A stretch of DNA of 64,000 nt from Dromiciops gliroides (taxonomy: Eukaryota > Chordata > Mammalia > Microbiotheria > Microbiotheriidae). The position numbers and the translations under genes were made by a program. A model generated the notes under the pieces. The model was not told the origin of the DNA and ran no database searches. It saw only the letters and a program-made list of their open reading frames with translations. Positions 11,160-22,019 of this stretch are shown here, piece by piece. Where the stretch lies: positions 228,249,359 through 228,313,358 of the forward strand of contig NC_057866.1 of the NCBI RefSeq assembly GCF_019393635.1, read 5' to 3'. Numbering within the stretch: the stretch's first letter is position 1; every line of letters starts with the position of its first letter.

Positions 11160-12645
11160 TCCACACTCTGGATAATCAGGACCTACATTATCAAATTGAC
11201 TATATTTAAAGACAGTATCAGTACAATACTTTACTGGAAGGATGTGGGAGAGACAACCTAATTCACTGGTATGTATGGTTCACTAAGTCACTCTAATTAG
11301 TGATAAATAGTGTAATGTACCTTTCCCCAAATATTTTGCTCTCATGGCTGTTTATTTTTTAATTAAATGTAGTCTCATGTTTTTTGTCAGACCCTAGATA
11401 CAATCCTCAGTTCTCTGTATAAATTAGTATCATTGTTTGTAAGCATTCTTAAATGGATTGTAAATTCCTCTTTGATCTTATGGAGAGAAAAGTAAACTAT
11501 GAGGCAATGGAATATTGCCCAGCCCCTGATTAACAAGAGAGGACTGTTTATACTGAAAGGGTACTAGTTTTAGGCCCAAAACATTGCCATTGTTGTTTCC
11601 TTTTTTTTTTTTAATTTTTTAAGGAAATAGAAAGAAACATTTCAGCTGAAATAGAGTTCTTTCCCTGAAATGATTCTTCCACAGTGCTGGAAACCCTAAG
11701 ATAACAGTGCTGTGTTAGTATGTGAGAACCAGAAAATGTAATTGACTTGAAGCATTAAGTGAAACTGAACAGTTTTTTTTAATGATCCACAGTGAGTGAA
11801 ATGCTTACAGAAAATAAATAGCATAAATGGTGAAAAGTCATTTGATTTTCAACTTTTTTTTTCAATTTCAGTAATCCAAGGCATAGGTAGCAAGTAACAA
11901 TGACAGGGATTTTCTTTTCAAGATTACCTTTTGTTGAAATATATAGTAAAATAAATCATAAGAGCTTCCCACCCCTGCATGAGGAAAAGGAAAGAGGGGG
12001 AAAAAACCAACAACCCAGCATCCCCCTTATTTTGCATAGACTAGAAAAGAACGTTAGGCAACAAAGATGGTTGTTCAGTAAAATTCCATCCCACAGAATG
12101 CCACTTTTACCATTGCTCTCTTCCTACTCCCACTTCTCTTTGCCTAGAAATAAATCTCGGGTTACCTTTTTTTTTTCATTTAGATTTCACCTATTTCTTA
12201 CCAATATAAATCATCCTGGCAGTTACCTCACCACATTGAGTACAAATCCTTCTCCCTGCCTTAATTCCTTTCATTTTCAAGGGTTGAGCTCTGAAATTTT
12301 CATTGCTCACCAGTGGAAACAGTTTATTAAGTGATTTCACATACCAGAGTCTGTAGTGACCATGTGCAAATGAAGATGAATCAAAGATGGCAAGGATGTT
12401 CACTCAGGAGCGCTCAGCTTTTCATTCTGAGTCTACAACCTTCATGTTGTTCTGACATCACTCTCCGTTTTCTTGGTATCACGCATACTAAGTATTTTTA
12501 GACTGTGTCCATAGTTGAGAAGACTTAATGATGAAGCTCTGATACTAAGATAAAGGGTATCCTTAAAATATACCTCGGTCTATTTCCGAATACAATTTTG
12601 TCCCATTCTGACATATTTGCAGATCAAACAGTAGATTATTTTGAC
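11160..12645. other. No gene or clear repeat recognised
   Basis: AT-rich sequence. The 144-codon ORF at 11900-12334 has low-complexity serine/leucine composition and no family resemblance. Confidence 0.35.
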
Positions 12646-12649
12646 ATAT

Positions 12650-12872
12650 GTCTTTGGGGGCATCTAAAGTGTTCCGTGCTAGAGCTCTAGGCCTAGAGTC
12701 AGGAAGACCTGAATTCAAATCCAGCCTCAGACACTTGCTGGCAAGTCACTTAACCCTGTTTGCCTCAGTTTCTTCATCTGTAAAATGAACCAGAGAAGGA
12801 AATGGCAAATCACTCCAGTATCTTTGCCAAGAAAACCCCAAATGGGGTTACAAAGAGTTAGACATAACTGAA
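12650..12872 (+). mobile_element. MAR1-type CORE-SINE
   Basis: Sense copy: GAATTCAAATCCAGCCTCAG B-box region, TTGCCTCAGTTTCTTCATC, GGCAAATCACTCCAGTATC, AAGAAAACCCCAAATGGGG, tail AGACATAACTGAA. Confidence 0.82.
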
Positions 12873-12879
12873 AAAGAAG

Positions 12880-13780
12880 AAATGTCTCTGGCTCTGTGTT
12901 TAAGCTAGTTAAGATCTTCCTTCTTCTTAACTATCCCCTCCCTCCAGCCAACCTATACTCAGGGAGTCAGAGGTTTCATCTTTATTTTGTAAGAAATGTC
13001 CCAGCTTTCTCATAATAAGTGTGTGGGGCGGGGGGAAATTGTAAGAATACATCCTGTCTGAAGCTGTTTCTAACACTTCCCATAACAGAAATTCAGGAAG
13101 TGCCTTTAAAAACACACATACATACACACAGAGATACACACCTCACAATTCTGTGCCCTGGCCAAGTAACCCTCCCTTTTTCTATGCTCAGTTAGCTGTA
13201 GATAAGTATTGGACTACAGCTGACAGAGGTCAAGGAATTTTTTAAACCCAGGAGTTAGACACTAGGAGCATGCCTTCACTGCACTGCCTTCCTGTGTTTC
13301 TGAACCAGCTTAAGACTCCTACATTCCATGTCTCCAATTTACAGCTGCTGCTGGACAGCATCCCAGTCACTCCCCCAGCAGCCTCGTCCACTCCCAAACA
13401 TCCATGTTGGGAGCAACTTAGACTTCTTGTTGAGTCTGCAAGAAACAGAGAAAAAAATTTCTTCTGCTGAACTAAAACAAATGTATAAATGGATCACTTC
13501 AGTGGCTATAAATAGTTGTCTATTTCCAGTCTAGTACCCAAGAGGCAACTCAACACTCTTCATTCCATTTTATTTACCTTTGGCATACATATGTCATGAC
13601 AATTTAATTTGTCCTTTTTTGCAATGTACTGATATCAATGTCATACATATTTTATAGAGAAATAGAAAATAATTTACATAAAGTCACCCATAGACTCGTG
13701 ATTGCAGAACAATTAAGAAGGGGATTTTAGAGATCATCTTGTCCACTATCATCTTCTATTCCTGAATCCACCGATGTCTT
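12880..13780. other. No gene or clear repeat recognised
   Basis: Contains a short (CA)n-like stretch at 13113-13141. Nothing else identified. Confidence 0.35.
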
Positions 13781-13784
13781 AGAT

Positions 13785-13930
13785 CGACCAGTCAGTCGAT
13801 TAACTAGTATTTATTAAGCACTGGTATATGCTGGGCAGTATGCTAAGCTTTGGAAATACAAAGAAAGGCAAAAATCAGACCCAGCTCTAAAGGAATTCAC
13901 AGTCTAATGCAACATGCAAACATGTTGTGC
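13785..13930 (+). mobile_element. L3/L2-like relic
   Basis: AGTATTTATTAAGCACTGG, TATGCTAAGCTTTGG and GGAATTCACAGTCTAATG match the common old-repeat module also present at 17226-17300 and 59790-59870. Confidence 0.5.
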
Positions 13931-14412
13931 AAAATGTGCAAAAATGACTTAGAGTAAGTCAGTTCATATTAATTGACTGTTCTTCATTAAAATGATGAAT
14001 ACTCATGAATGAATAAAGAATATATAATCTTGGAATGCTGATTAATCTTTAGTACAGCTCCTGGACCCTGTGACAACTGGTGGATAAATCCCCCTGTCTA
14101 GGAAAGGCCTCCTTCTCCTTCTTTATGCCAACTCCTCCAGTCCTCTTCATTCTAGAAGGAACAGGAGGAAGGACAGAGGGACCTAAGGGTCCCCCAGGAC
14201 ATCAAACAGATGTTCTAAGACTAAACTATATTATGTTAAATCCAGAGAAATGTGGCTATTGGCCATTTACCAAACCCATCTCCATCCCCAACGGAACTGT
14301 TGCAGTCCCTGGCTGATCGAGGTCAGAGTAAGTGAATTCCTTCTAAGCCATTCTCACAAGTATCTTCATTATCACCCAGCTTGCACCACTGTGGGTGGTA
14401 TCAATGCCATTT

Positions 14413-14660
14413 TGTTGTTGGTGGTGTTACTATTGCTCAGTCATTTTCAGTCATGTCTGACTCTTCATGACCCCATTTGGGGTTTTCTTGGCAAAGATAC
14501 TAGAGTTTCCTTCTCCAGCTCATTTTACAGATAGGAAACTGAGGCAAACATGGTGAAGTGACTTGCCTAGGGTCATACAGCTACTAAGTGTCTGGGGCCA
14601 GATTTGAACTCAGGAAGATGAGTGTTCCCAACTCTATCCACTGTGCCACCTAGCTCCCAT
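14413..14660 (-). mobile_element. MAR1-type CORE-SINE
   Basis: Antisense: TCAGTCATGTCTGACTC, CCCCATTTGGGGTTTTC, CAGATAGGAAACTGAGGC, TTTGAACTCAGGAAGATG, ending GTGCCACCTAGCTCCC. Confidence 0.82.
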
Positions 14661-14704
14661 AGTTTTACCATATTTATTGGCCACATAATAACAAATAAAA
14701 TTAT

Positions 14705-14955
14705 ATCACAATAGCCCGTCTTCATATAGAACTTTAAGGTCTGCAAAGCACTTTGTCAATATTATTTCATTTGCTCCTAATAACTCTGGGAGAGAGGCTA
14801 TTTTAATCCCCAGCTGAGGAAATTTAGGCAAACAGAGATTAAAAGACTTGCCTAAGGTCACACAACTACTAAATATTTAAGGCTTGATGTGAATGCAAGT
14901 CTTAATAACTCCAGGTCCAGCACTCTCATCTCTACAGCACCTATCTGCTTCTTAC
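14705..14955 (-). mobile_element. MIR-like relic
   Basis: GCAAAGCACTTTGTCAATA, TTTCATTTGCTCCTAATAAC and GACTTGCCTAAGGTCACAC in antisense MIR order. Confidence 0.6.
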
Positions 14956-15221
14956 TCAGTGTAGTCACAAACATTATTGCTTTAGCCCTTTGCAGAATAT
15001 TATAGGCAAAAAAAGAGAGAATATTATAGGCATTGTAAATAATTTCAAATTAAGTGTATTTGCTTGAAGCCCCCTTCATGGAAGTTCAACTTGGGCTAAC
15101 ATGTTCTCTTTTTTTCTCCTTATGACTCGCAATTTTTTTGATTTGTACAAAATAATAAGTAATCGTACACTGGCTAAGAAAAAAACTGTGACTCAGGGTT
15201 TAAACAAGTCTTTCTATCATA

Positions 15222-15763
15222 AAGCATGTTTTGAGGGTTGACAACTAAGTAGTCTTAGCCTAGACTCTTTGGTTTTGGCTGCCTTAGGGTTGATGTACTT
15301 GGCAGTCTTGGGGTTAGTGACCTTAGAAGGCTTGGAATCACTGGGCTCTGTGACCTTAGAGTCAGACTTGGTGACTTTGACTTCAGACTCCATGGCCTTC
15401 ATATTGGATTTGGTGGCCATGGCATTAGTAGACTTAGTACCTTTGATTCAGTGGTTTGGGTGACCTGAATTCAATGGGTCTGGTAACTTTAGAGTCCAGC
15501 TTAGTGACCTTAGGGCACAGTTGCTTAGTGCTGACTGGGGGACCTGGTGGCAATTATTTAACTGGTGTATCTGGTATTAACTGTAAGTCCTGGGGCCTGG
15601 TAATCTTAGACCTAAGCATCTTGGACTTCAGGGCTTTGGTGCTGAGGGAACTGATGGTTTTGGCATCTACTTTAGTCCCTTATTCAGCAAAGAGATAAGC
15701 AAAAGGTTTGGGCTCAACTCCTTTCAGAGACTCCTGGATCTGACTTGGGTTACTCGATGCCAT
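15222..15763 (-). pseudogene. Broken lysine/threonine-rich reading frame, unidentified
   Basis: On the minus strand an ATG at 15763-15761 starts MASSNPSQIQESLKGVEPKP, then a stop at codon 28. The same frame continues for about 90 codons with more stops; a frameshift leads into a lysine/threonine-rich segment with repeated TK and KVT-type units (MATKSNMKAMESEVKVTKSD onward, 15420-15217). The codon pattern, the basic repetitive composition and the Kozak-like start suggest a decayed copy of a single-exon or processed gene. I do not recognise the parent; histone-H1-like or germ-cell basic proteins are possible but unsupported. The plus-strand leucine/valine-rich ORFs here are its mirror image. 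Base composition is unlike its repeat-rich neighbours. Confidence 0.4.
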
Positions 15764-16525
15764 CTCTGCCCATATGGTGCTATAAAGGGACCAGAACTAG
15801 AAATACGGGCTAACCTGCTCCTGGTGTCCAAGAAATCCAGCTACAACGTGCGTGCTATCTGTTCCTAGAGGAATAAGGTGTGTAAGAGCTGTAGCCTTGG
15901 GTATGGGAGGAAGCCACGAGGATGAGGTTCTGTCCTTTTAATACTCAATGTCCATTTCTTCGTGGGTAAAGGAACCAAGTCATTGGTACCAAGTTTCAAA
16001 TCCACTTGGAGCAGGCTCACTTTCCCCCTTCCTGATGGGTTATACAGAGAATGAACAGATACTCTTTGCCTGCTTTCAAATGATCCCCAGGAAGTTAGGG
16101 GTGGGAGGAGGGAGCTACTAGGCCATCCCTAGGGGCTTGGGCTGAGTGAAGATGAGTCTTTTAATTGGCTGCTGAGCCAGAAGAACTCAGCAGGGATATA
16201 AAATTAAACCACAGAGTTCCTGAAACACTTGCTCTCTTGAAACACTCTTGCTCTTTTTGGCAAACCATGAGAATGACTTGGAGCTGGCCAGGAGCTGGTG
16301 GAGGGGGTGCAGCTGGCCTACCTCTCAGGAGCTGGGGAGCACAGGCAGCCCCTGACTCTTCACAGCTCTTTTTTTCTGATCTGAGGTAGCTGAATAGCTG
16401 GACATACTTGGGACTGTCTGCAACATTGTTCTGAATGGTATGGAAGTCCGGAGGGAAGCCAGCAAGGAGGTACCTGCAGTGTCCCAGAGTGGCAGTGGCT
16501 AATGGCAGAGGAAGAAAAAAGACAG
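15764..16525. other. Unclassified single-copy sequence
   Basis: Includes a TATA-like GGGATATAAAA at 16193-16203 followed by TCTTGAAACACTCTTGC. This could be part of an old LTR, but no paired repeat or TG...CA ends were confirmed. Confidence 0.25.
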
Positions 16526-16606
16526 ATAGTCCCTATTCTCTAGGATCTCACTTCAAAGGCCATTTTCATAAGACTCTTTGGTGAAGATTGATTATTTAAT
16601 GCCTCT
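16526..16606 (+). repeat. 81-bp direct duplication, copy 1
   Basis: 79 of 81 positions match 17307-17387 (differences in CTATTCTCTA/CTATTTTCTA and AAAGGCC/AAAAGCC). The flanks differ. Confidence 0.9.
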
Positions 16607-16656
16607 CACCATTATCCACAACTTGAAATTAAAAGCTGATTACATTCATAAGCTGC

Positions 16657-16657
<1 letters not shown>

Positions 16658-16687
<30 letters not shown>

Positions 16688-16699
16688 AAAAATAAAAAT
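16658..16699. repeat. (TAAA)n microsatellite
   Basis: Nearly perfect TAAA units. Confidence 0.95.
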
Positions 16700-16859
16700 G
16701 AGCAAGCAAAGGAGAAAGAATCTGACCACAGATTTTATGCTATAGTATAAAAGAAGATCTGGGTTCAGAGTCAAAGGAAGATAGTGAGGTAAAAAAATAA
16801 AAAATAAATTAAAAAGCCACTCATATCCCAAAAGAGCAATGTCAAAGGGTCACAAGCCC

Positions 16860-17035
16860 CAAAAGAGCTTTTGGAATTTGGGGATTGTCTTGGATCACTG
16901 TATCACATGCTGAGAATAGTTAGGTCATTCACAGACCTTCAGATAATACTGCGGTTATAGTGTACAACATTCTCCTATTCTTCACTATGCATCGGTTCAT
17001 GCAAGTCTTAGAACCATCCTTGACTCTTTCCTCCC
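16860..17035 (-). mobile_element. L1 ORF2 C-terminal fragment, antisense
   Basis: TTGGATCACTGTATCACATG, GTGTACAACATTCTCC and GCATCGGTTCATGCAAGTC are diverged forms of the antisense L1 3' segment seen at 39150-39740. Confidence 0.5.
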
Positions 17036-17306
17036 TATAACCTCTGGATTCAATCAGCTGCCAAAGATTCTCAATCTTATCTCCATAACAAATTGAATAA
17101 CAAATCATTTAAAAATACTATCATTGTTGGTGCTTAAGGGAAAATGGTTTTGATTAGGATTAGACAGAAGAATTTGAATTTTGTGGAACATCTAAAGAAC
17201 AGTTTTGAGAATTTATGAGGCTAGATGTCAAACCAAATAAGCATTTATTAAGTATCTATATGCCAAGTACAGTGCTAAGTTCTGGGGATACAAAGAATGA
17301 CAAAAA

Positions 17307-17387
17307 ATAGTCCCTATTTTCTAGGATCTCACTTCAAAAGCCATTTTCATAAGACTCTTTGGTGAAGATTGATTATTTAATGCCTCT
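17307..17387 (+). repeat. 81-bp direct duplication, copy 2
   Basis: 79/81 match to 16526-16606, 781 bp away. Its left flank (17226-17306) continues naturally from an old L3/L2-like relic, so this is probably the source copy. Confidence 0.9.
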
Positions 17388-17787
17388 TGCTTCTGTGAAA
17401 GGTAAACTTGGTGAAGGCCTAGGTGAAGAGAGATCCTGTACTTTTAATTTCCAGCCATAAGAAAGAAGACATATAGTTCAAGACTCTCTTCAGTTCATTG
17501 AAGAAAGAGAAAGATTCTGGGAAGAATATGACACATACAGGAGAAAGTACTTCAATTATCCCTACCTTACTAGACATGTTAGGGAATTTCCCCTTAAGTG
17601 AGATAGACTCTTTCTTGTTTAAGTTATCTTGCTCCCAACAGGAGGGGTCATTCATTTTGTACTGTCTGGTATATACTTTCTCTAATTTCTGTTTTGCTAC
17701 TGATTTGGATAAAATGGATTTTCACCATTCACTGTGGAACTGGCATTTGAAGGGCATACTTGGATACTCTTGGATCAAGTTTGAGAT
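17388..17787. other. No gene recognised
   Basis: AT-rich sequence. The 105-codon ORF at 17498-17815 runs into a SINE and has no family resemblance. Confidence 0.35.
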
Positions 17788-17801
17788 ACTCCTTTCTTAT
17801 T

Positions 17802-17927
17802 TTTTTTTAAAGTGAGGCAATTGGGGTCACACAGCTAGTAAGTGTTAAGTGTCTGAGGCCGGATTTGAACTCAGGTACTCCTGACTCCAAGGCCGGTGCT
17901 CTATCCACTGCGCCACCTAGCTGCCCC
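17802..17927 (-). mobile_element. WSINE1-like SINE with internal deletion
   Basis: Target duplication ACTCCTTTCTTATT at 17788-17801 and 17928-17941. The usual TTAAGTGACTTGCCCAGG segment is missing (TTGGGGTCACACAG). Confidence 0.93.
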
Positions 17928-18259
17928 ACTCCTTTCTTATTAAGGAAGCACAGATTCCTTGATCAGGAGTACAGCTTGAAGCTAAAAAAATATGTCCCTT
18001 ATGCTAACAATATTTAAGGGAGCAGATAAATATCCTTCTCTCTAAGGAGAGCAAAGTAGCCAGCCCTTGATCCCAATCTCCTGCTTCCCTTCTGGGCAGG
18101 AATCAAAGTCTCCCTTGGGAAAAAAAATAGGGGGAGGGGACTCTAGAGATAGTTATTCTTGCCTCCTTGTGAACCCCATCTGGAAGTGGACACACACAAC
18201 CTACATGGACAAAAAGTACATAGTACATACACACATTTACACAACCAATTGTACATAAA

Positions 18260-18480
18260 TATGATGTATGCAAAATAAATTGGATATAGTCTCAGAGGGA
18301 AGGTACTAAGATTAAGAAAGACTGGGAAAGGCATGTTGTGGAAGGTTCACCTTTAGCTAACACTTGAAGGAAACCAGGAGGAAGAGATAAGGAGAAAGAG
18401 AGTTACAGGCATGGAGGACAGCCAGGGGAAATGCCCAGAGATGAAAAATAGAGTGCTATGTGCAAGGAATAGCAAAGATG
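18260..18480 (+). mobile_element. Old interspersed repeat, family A
   Basis: CTGGGAAAGGCATGTTG, ACACTTGAAGGAAACCAGG, GGCATGGAGGACAGCCAGG and GGAAATGCCCAGAG in family order. Confidence 0.55.
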
Positions 18481-18509
18481 CCAGTAGCATTTAATTTGTA
18501 TTATAACTA

Positions 18510-19565
18510 ATTTCACTTTAAAATTGTCTTTTATTATCCTTGATACAAGCTTTAAGAATAGCATTACTAATCATTTTGATTATATAAAATTAAAAAACTT
18601 TTGCACAAACAAAACTAATTTAACCAAGATTACAAAGGAAGCAGAAAACTGGGAAATAATTTTTGAAACAAATATCTCTTATAAAGGCCTCATTTCTCAA
18701 ATATATAGAGAACTGAGTCAAATTTATAAAAATACAAGTCATTTCCCAATTGATAAATGGTTGAAGGATATAAACAGGCAGTTTTCAGACAAAGAAATCA
18801 TGAAAAAATGCTCTAGATCACTATTGATCAGAGAAATACAAATTTAAAAACCTCACACCTATCAGAGTGGCAAATAGAACAGAAATGGAAAATATTGGAT
18901 GTTGGAGGGGATGTGGGAAAGTTGGGATACTAATCCACTGTTGGTGGAGTTGTGAAAAGATCCAATCATTCTGGAAAGCAATTTGGAACTTTGCCCAAAG
19001 AGTTATAGAACTGTGCATACCCTTTGATCCAGCAATACCACTGCTAGGTTTATATCCCAAAGACATTCCCAAAAAGAGAAAAAGACCTATTTGTACAAAT
19101 ATATTTTTAGCAGCTCTTTTTGTGGTGACCAAGAATTGGAAATCAAAGGAATGCCCATAAATAGGGGAATGGCTAAACAAACTGGTGGTGATAGTGATGG
19201 AATATTATTGTGCTGTAAGAAATGACAAGCAGGATGACTTCAGAAAGGCCTGGAAAGGCTTTTATGAAATGATGTATAGTGAAGTGAGAAGAACCAAGAG
19301 AACACTGTGCACAGAGACAACAATATTGTTGGATGAAGAACTATGAATGACTTGGCTTTTCTTAATAATACAATGATCCAAGACAATTCCAAAGGACTAA
19401 TGATGAAACATACTATCCACCTCCAAAAAAGAACTGATATTGATAGAACACAGACTGAAGCATGATATTTTTCACTTTCTTTAATTTTTTTCTTTTTATC
19501 AAGTTTTCTTGTACAAAATGACCAATATGGTAATGCTTTGCATAATCAAAAAAATAGAAAGGAGT
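18510..19565 (+). mobile_element. L1 LINE, ORF2 C-terminus plus 3' end
   Basis: Two reading frames (18524-18847 and 18867-19160) give FDYIKLKNFCTNKTN, SYKGLISQIYRELSQIYK and MKKCSRSL. These are followed by GCWRGCGKVGILIHCWWS, IPFDPAIPLLGLYPKDI and FLAALFVVTKNWKSKECP. This is the diagnostic C-terminal part of L1 ORF2. A stop/frameshift near 18845 and later stops make it dead. The 3' end runs to about 19565. The 5' part (EN, RT) is absent, a typical 5'-truncated insertion. Confidence 0.9.
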
Positions 19566-19599
19566 GGGGGTAAAAGAATAGCACTATTAAATACTTAAA

Positions 19600-20630
19600 G
19601 CAGCTATTAAAACTATTTTTGGCTCACAAATACAAAGAGAGGTTTTCCTGAGGTAACTGGACATAATTTTAAAATAGAGAGAGGGAATGTATATCCTTGA
19701 TAAACAAGGTTGTCAATATCAAAATATGTATAGCAACACTTTTTCGTGGTAGAAAAAATGGAAAGAAAATAGGTACCTATCAATTGGGGAAAGACTGAAG
19801 AAAAATGGTATAGTTATATACTGGGAAAGTACTATTAGAAATTATAGATATGGATGTAATGGGAGACTGGGACTGACCAATAAACCAGCTATTTGCTGCT
19901 GAGTCAGAACTGAGAAAGGGCTTTTATTTCTTCACCTAGTTCAGCTTTCTACAAAAACTGGCAGCTTGCTCTCCTTGCCTTTCAAAATTCACAAAATTGA
20001 TCCCTAATCCCTAATCCAATATTCCACCTAAGAGAAGACCAAACAAGACACAAAAAGGACAGAAGCAATAGCAGGGTCATGTGCTTGTATGTGACATGGA
20101 GACAACCTTTGTGGGAGATGAAGGCCTAAGACCTTTCTCCCCACCCAAAGGCTTACAGTATTCCTAACTCAAACACAGTCTGGTGGGGAAAAGGGACAGT
20201 TCTAATCCAGTAATCAAAAGAAAGACTCCCCTTCTTCATAGGGTAAGCAGACCAGAAATGATAATTTCACATGCTCTGAAATGCATGTGGGGATTGTGCT
20301 GTACATACTCATAAGGAAGGGTTTATTCCCAGTCCCCCATTATTTAGAGAATTTGGTGCAGCATAGGGGTGTGTATGAACTGTTATATACCAAAGAAAGG
20401 AAAACAATGTAAACAATGACAATGTCCATGAAAACACTAACAATATACTTGGTACACAGTAAGCACTTAATGTTTTCTTATTCATTCACTAAAGGGTAAG
20501 TGAACTCATGAATATGTCCTTTTCCTAAAGCAATGACCACCGGGAAGACAATGAAACATAACTCCCTTTTCTTGATAGAATTGTGAGGTGACAAGTGGTG
20601 AATGTCTTACACACTATCAGTCATGGTTGT
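19600..20630. other. L1-like scrap then unclassified sequence
   Basis: 19735-19860 (GCAACACTTTTTCGTGGTAG, TACCTATCAATTGGGG) is another diverged L1 3' scrap. 19860-20630 is unclassified; an L2-like tail lies near 20445-20490. Confidence 0.4.
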
Positions 20631-20644
20631 TTGTGTGGGTTGGT

Positions 20645-20815
20645 ATTTTTTTGTTTGTTTTTTTGTTGTTGTTTTTTTGCGGGGCAATGGGGGTTAAGTG
20701 ACTTGCCCAGGGTCACACAGCTAGTAAGTGTCAAGTGTCTGAGGCCAGATTTGAACCCAGGTACTCCTGAATCCAGGGCCAGTGCTTTATCCACTGCGCC
20801 ACCTAGCCGCCCCCT
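20645..20815 (-). mobile_element. WSINE1-like tRNA-derived SINE
   Basis: Complete antisense copy with T-rich tail. Target duplication TGTGGGTTGGT at 20634-20644 and 20817-20827. Confidence 0.94.
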
Positions 20816-20829
20816 ATGTGGGTTGGTTT

Positions 20830-21815
20830 TGATAAAATGTTTAACTGTTTCTTTCTGGCAACAAAGCATTCCATTAGGTATAGGTGGGAAATGTCTGTAG
20901 TATATATAAATTAAATACACATAATATATGTGTATATATACATATATATAATATAAATATATAAATTAAAAGTATCAAAGGTATCAAAAATTTTAAAGTA
21001 AGAGAGATTGACAAGAGTGGAATTAATTGAATTGTGAAGGGTAAAAGACAAAGGAAAACATGAAAACCCATTGCAATCTCCTTGAGAGGGCAGACAAGAG
21101 ATGAGAGATAAGAGTAGGAAAAGGGAAGGAAGGAGATTGGGCTGGGGTCAGGACAGTACTACTGTCAGTCCAGTTTAACTTGGTTGGAACTAGAATGAAT
21201 ATTAAACAGAAGAGGAGAGATAATAGACTATTCTGTGTACAAGTTGTTTGCAAGTCAGATGTTGCTTATTCTTGCTCTGTTATATTAAAAAATCTTTATT
21301 GTAGATACATATGAAGGAGTAAAGAATAAAGCTGGAAACTATCCAGTGAATCTAGTTACATAGATAATCTGGGAAAATCAAGCTTTAGTATGGATATTGG
21401 ACTTCCTAAACAAATCCAAACTAGTTTTCAGAAGCCTTGCTCTGGCTCATTGTTTCTCTCTCATCTTCCTTGCTTTAGCTGTGCAAATTTAGCCTCAGGA
21501 AATTATCCAGGTCCTCTTATTCAGAAATAGGGGAATGTTTCATGAAGGCTGGCAAGAAGAAAAAGAAAAACAAATGTAGGACCAGATCAGAAGAATGAGA
21601 AGAAGCAAAGAGAAACTAGAACAAAGAACCGAATACTTACATGCCACCCTGCCACAGGAAAACTGAATAGCCAACTTACAATGCATTAACCATGTTACAA
21701 TTTAGAAAATGTATATAAGGTATTTATAGCCTTTAACCTTTGCTAACTTGAGTGTGCATGATGGGGGATTTTTTCTGATGAAATAGACTGCTACATTCTA
21801 CAGTGTCATCACAGG
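20830..21815. other. No gene recognised
   Basis: Begins with a (TA)n-rich stretch at 20900-20965. The rest is AT-rich and unclassified. Confidence 0.35.
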
Positions 21816-21819
21816 ATAT

Positions 21820-22010
21820 AATAATTTACGCTTAGGTCATCTTTTGTGCTTTGCAAAATACTTAGATATTTGTTACCTCATTTGATCCTCACAACAATCT
21901 TCAGTTTTACAGAGGGGGAAATTATAGCTCAGGGACACTTGACTAAGAAGTAATAAAAGTTAGAATTAAAACCCGTATCTTCTGATATCAAATTCAATGC
22001 TTCTACCACA
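21820..22010 (-). mobile_element. MIR-like relic
   Basis: TTGCAAAATACTTAGATA, CTCATTTGATCCTCACAAC and CAGTTTTACAGAGGGGG in antisense MIR order. Confidence 0.55.
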
Positions 22011-22019
22011 GTTCACTTT

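Noticed and set aside
16193..16260. TATA-like GGGATATAAAA suggesting an LTR promoter
   Set aside because: No matching second LTR, no TG...CA ends, no primer-binding site or retroviral reading frames were found nearby.
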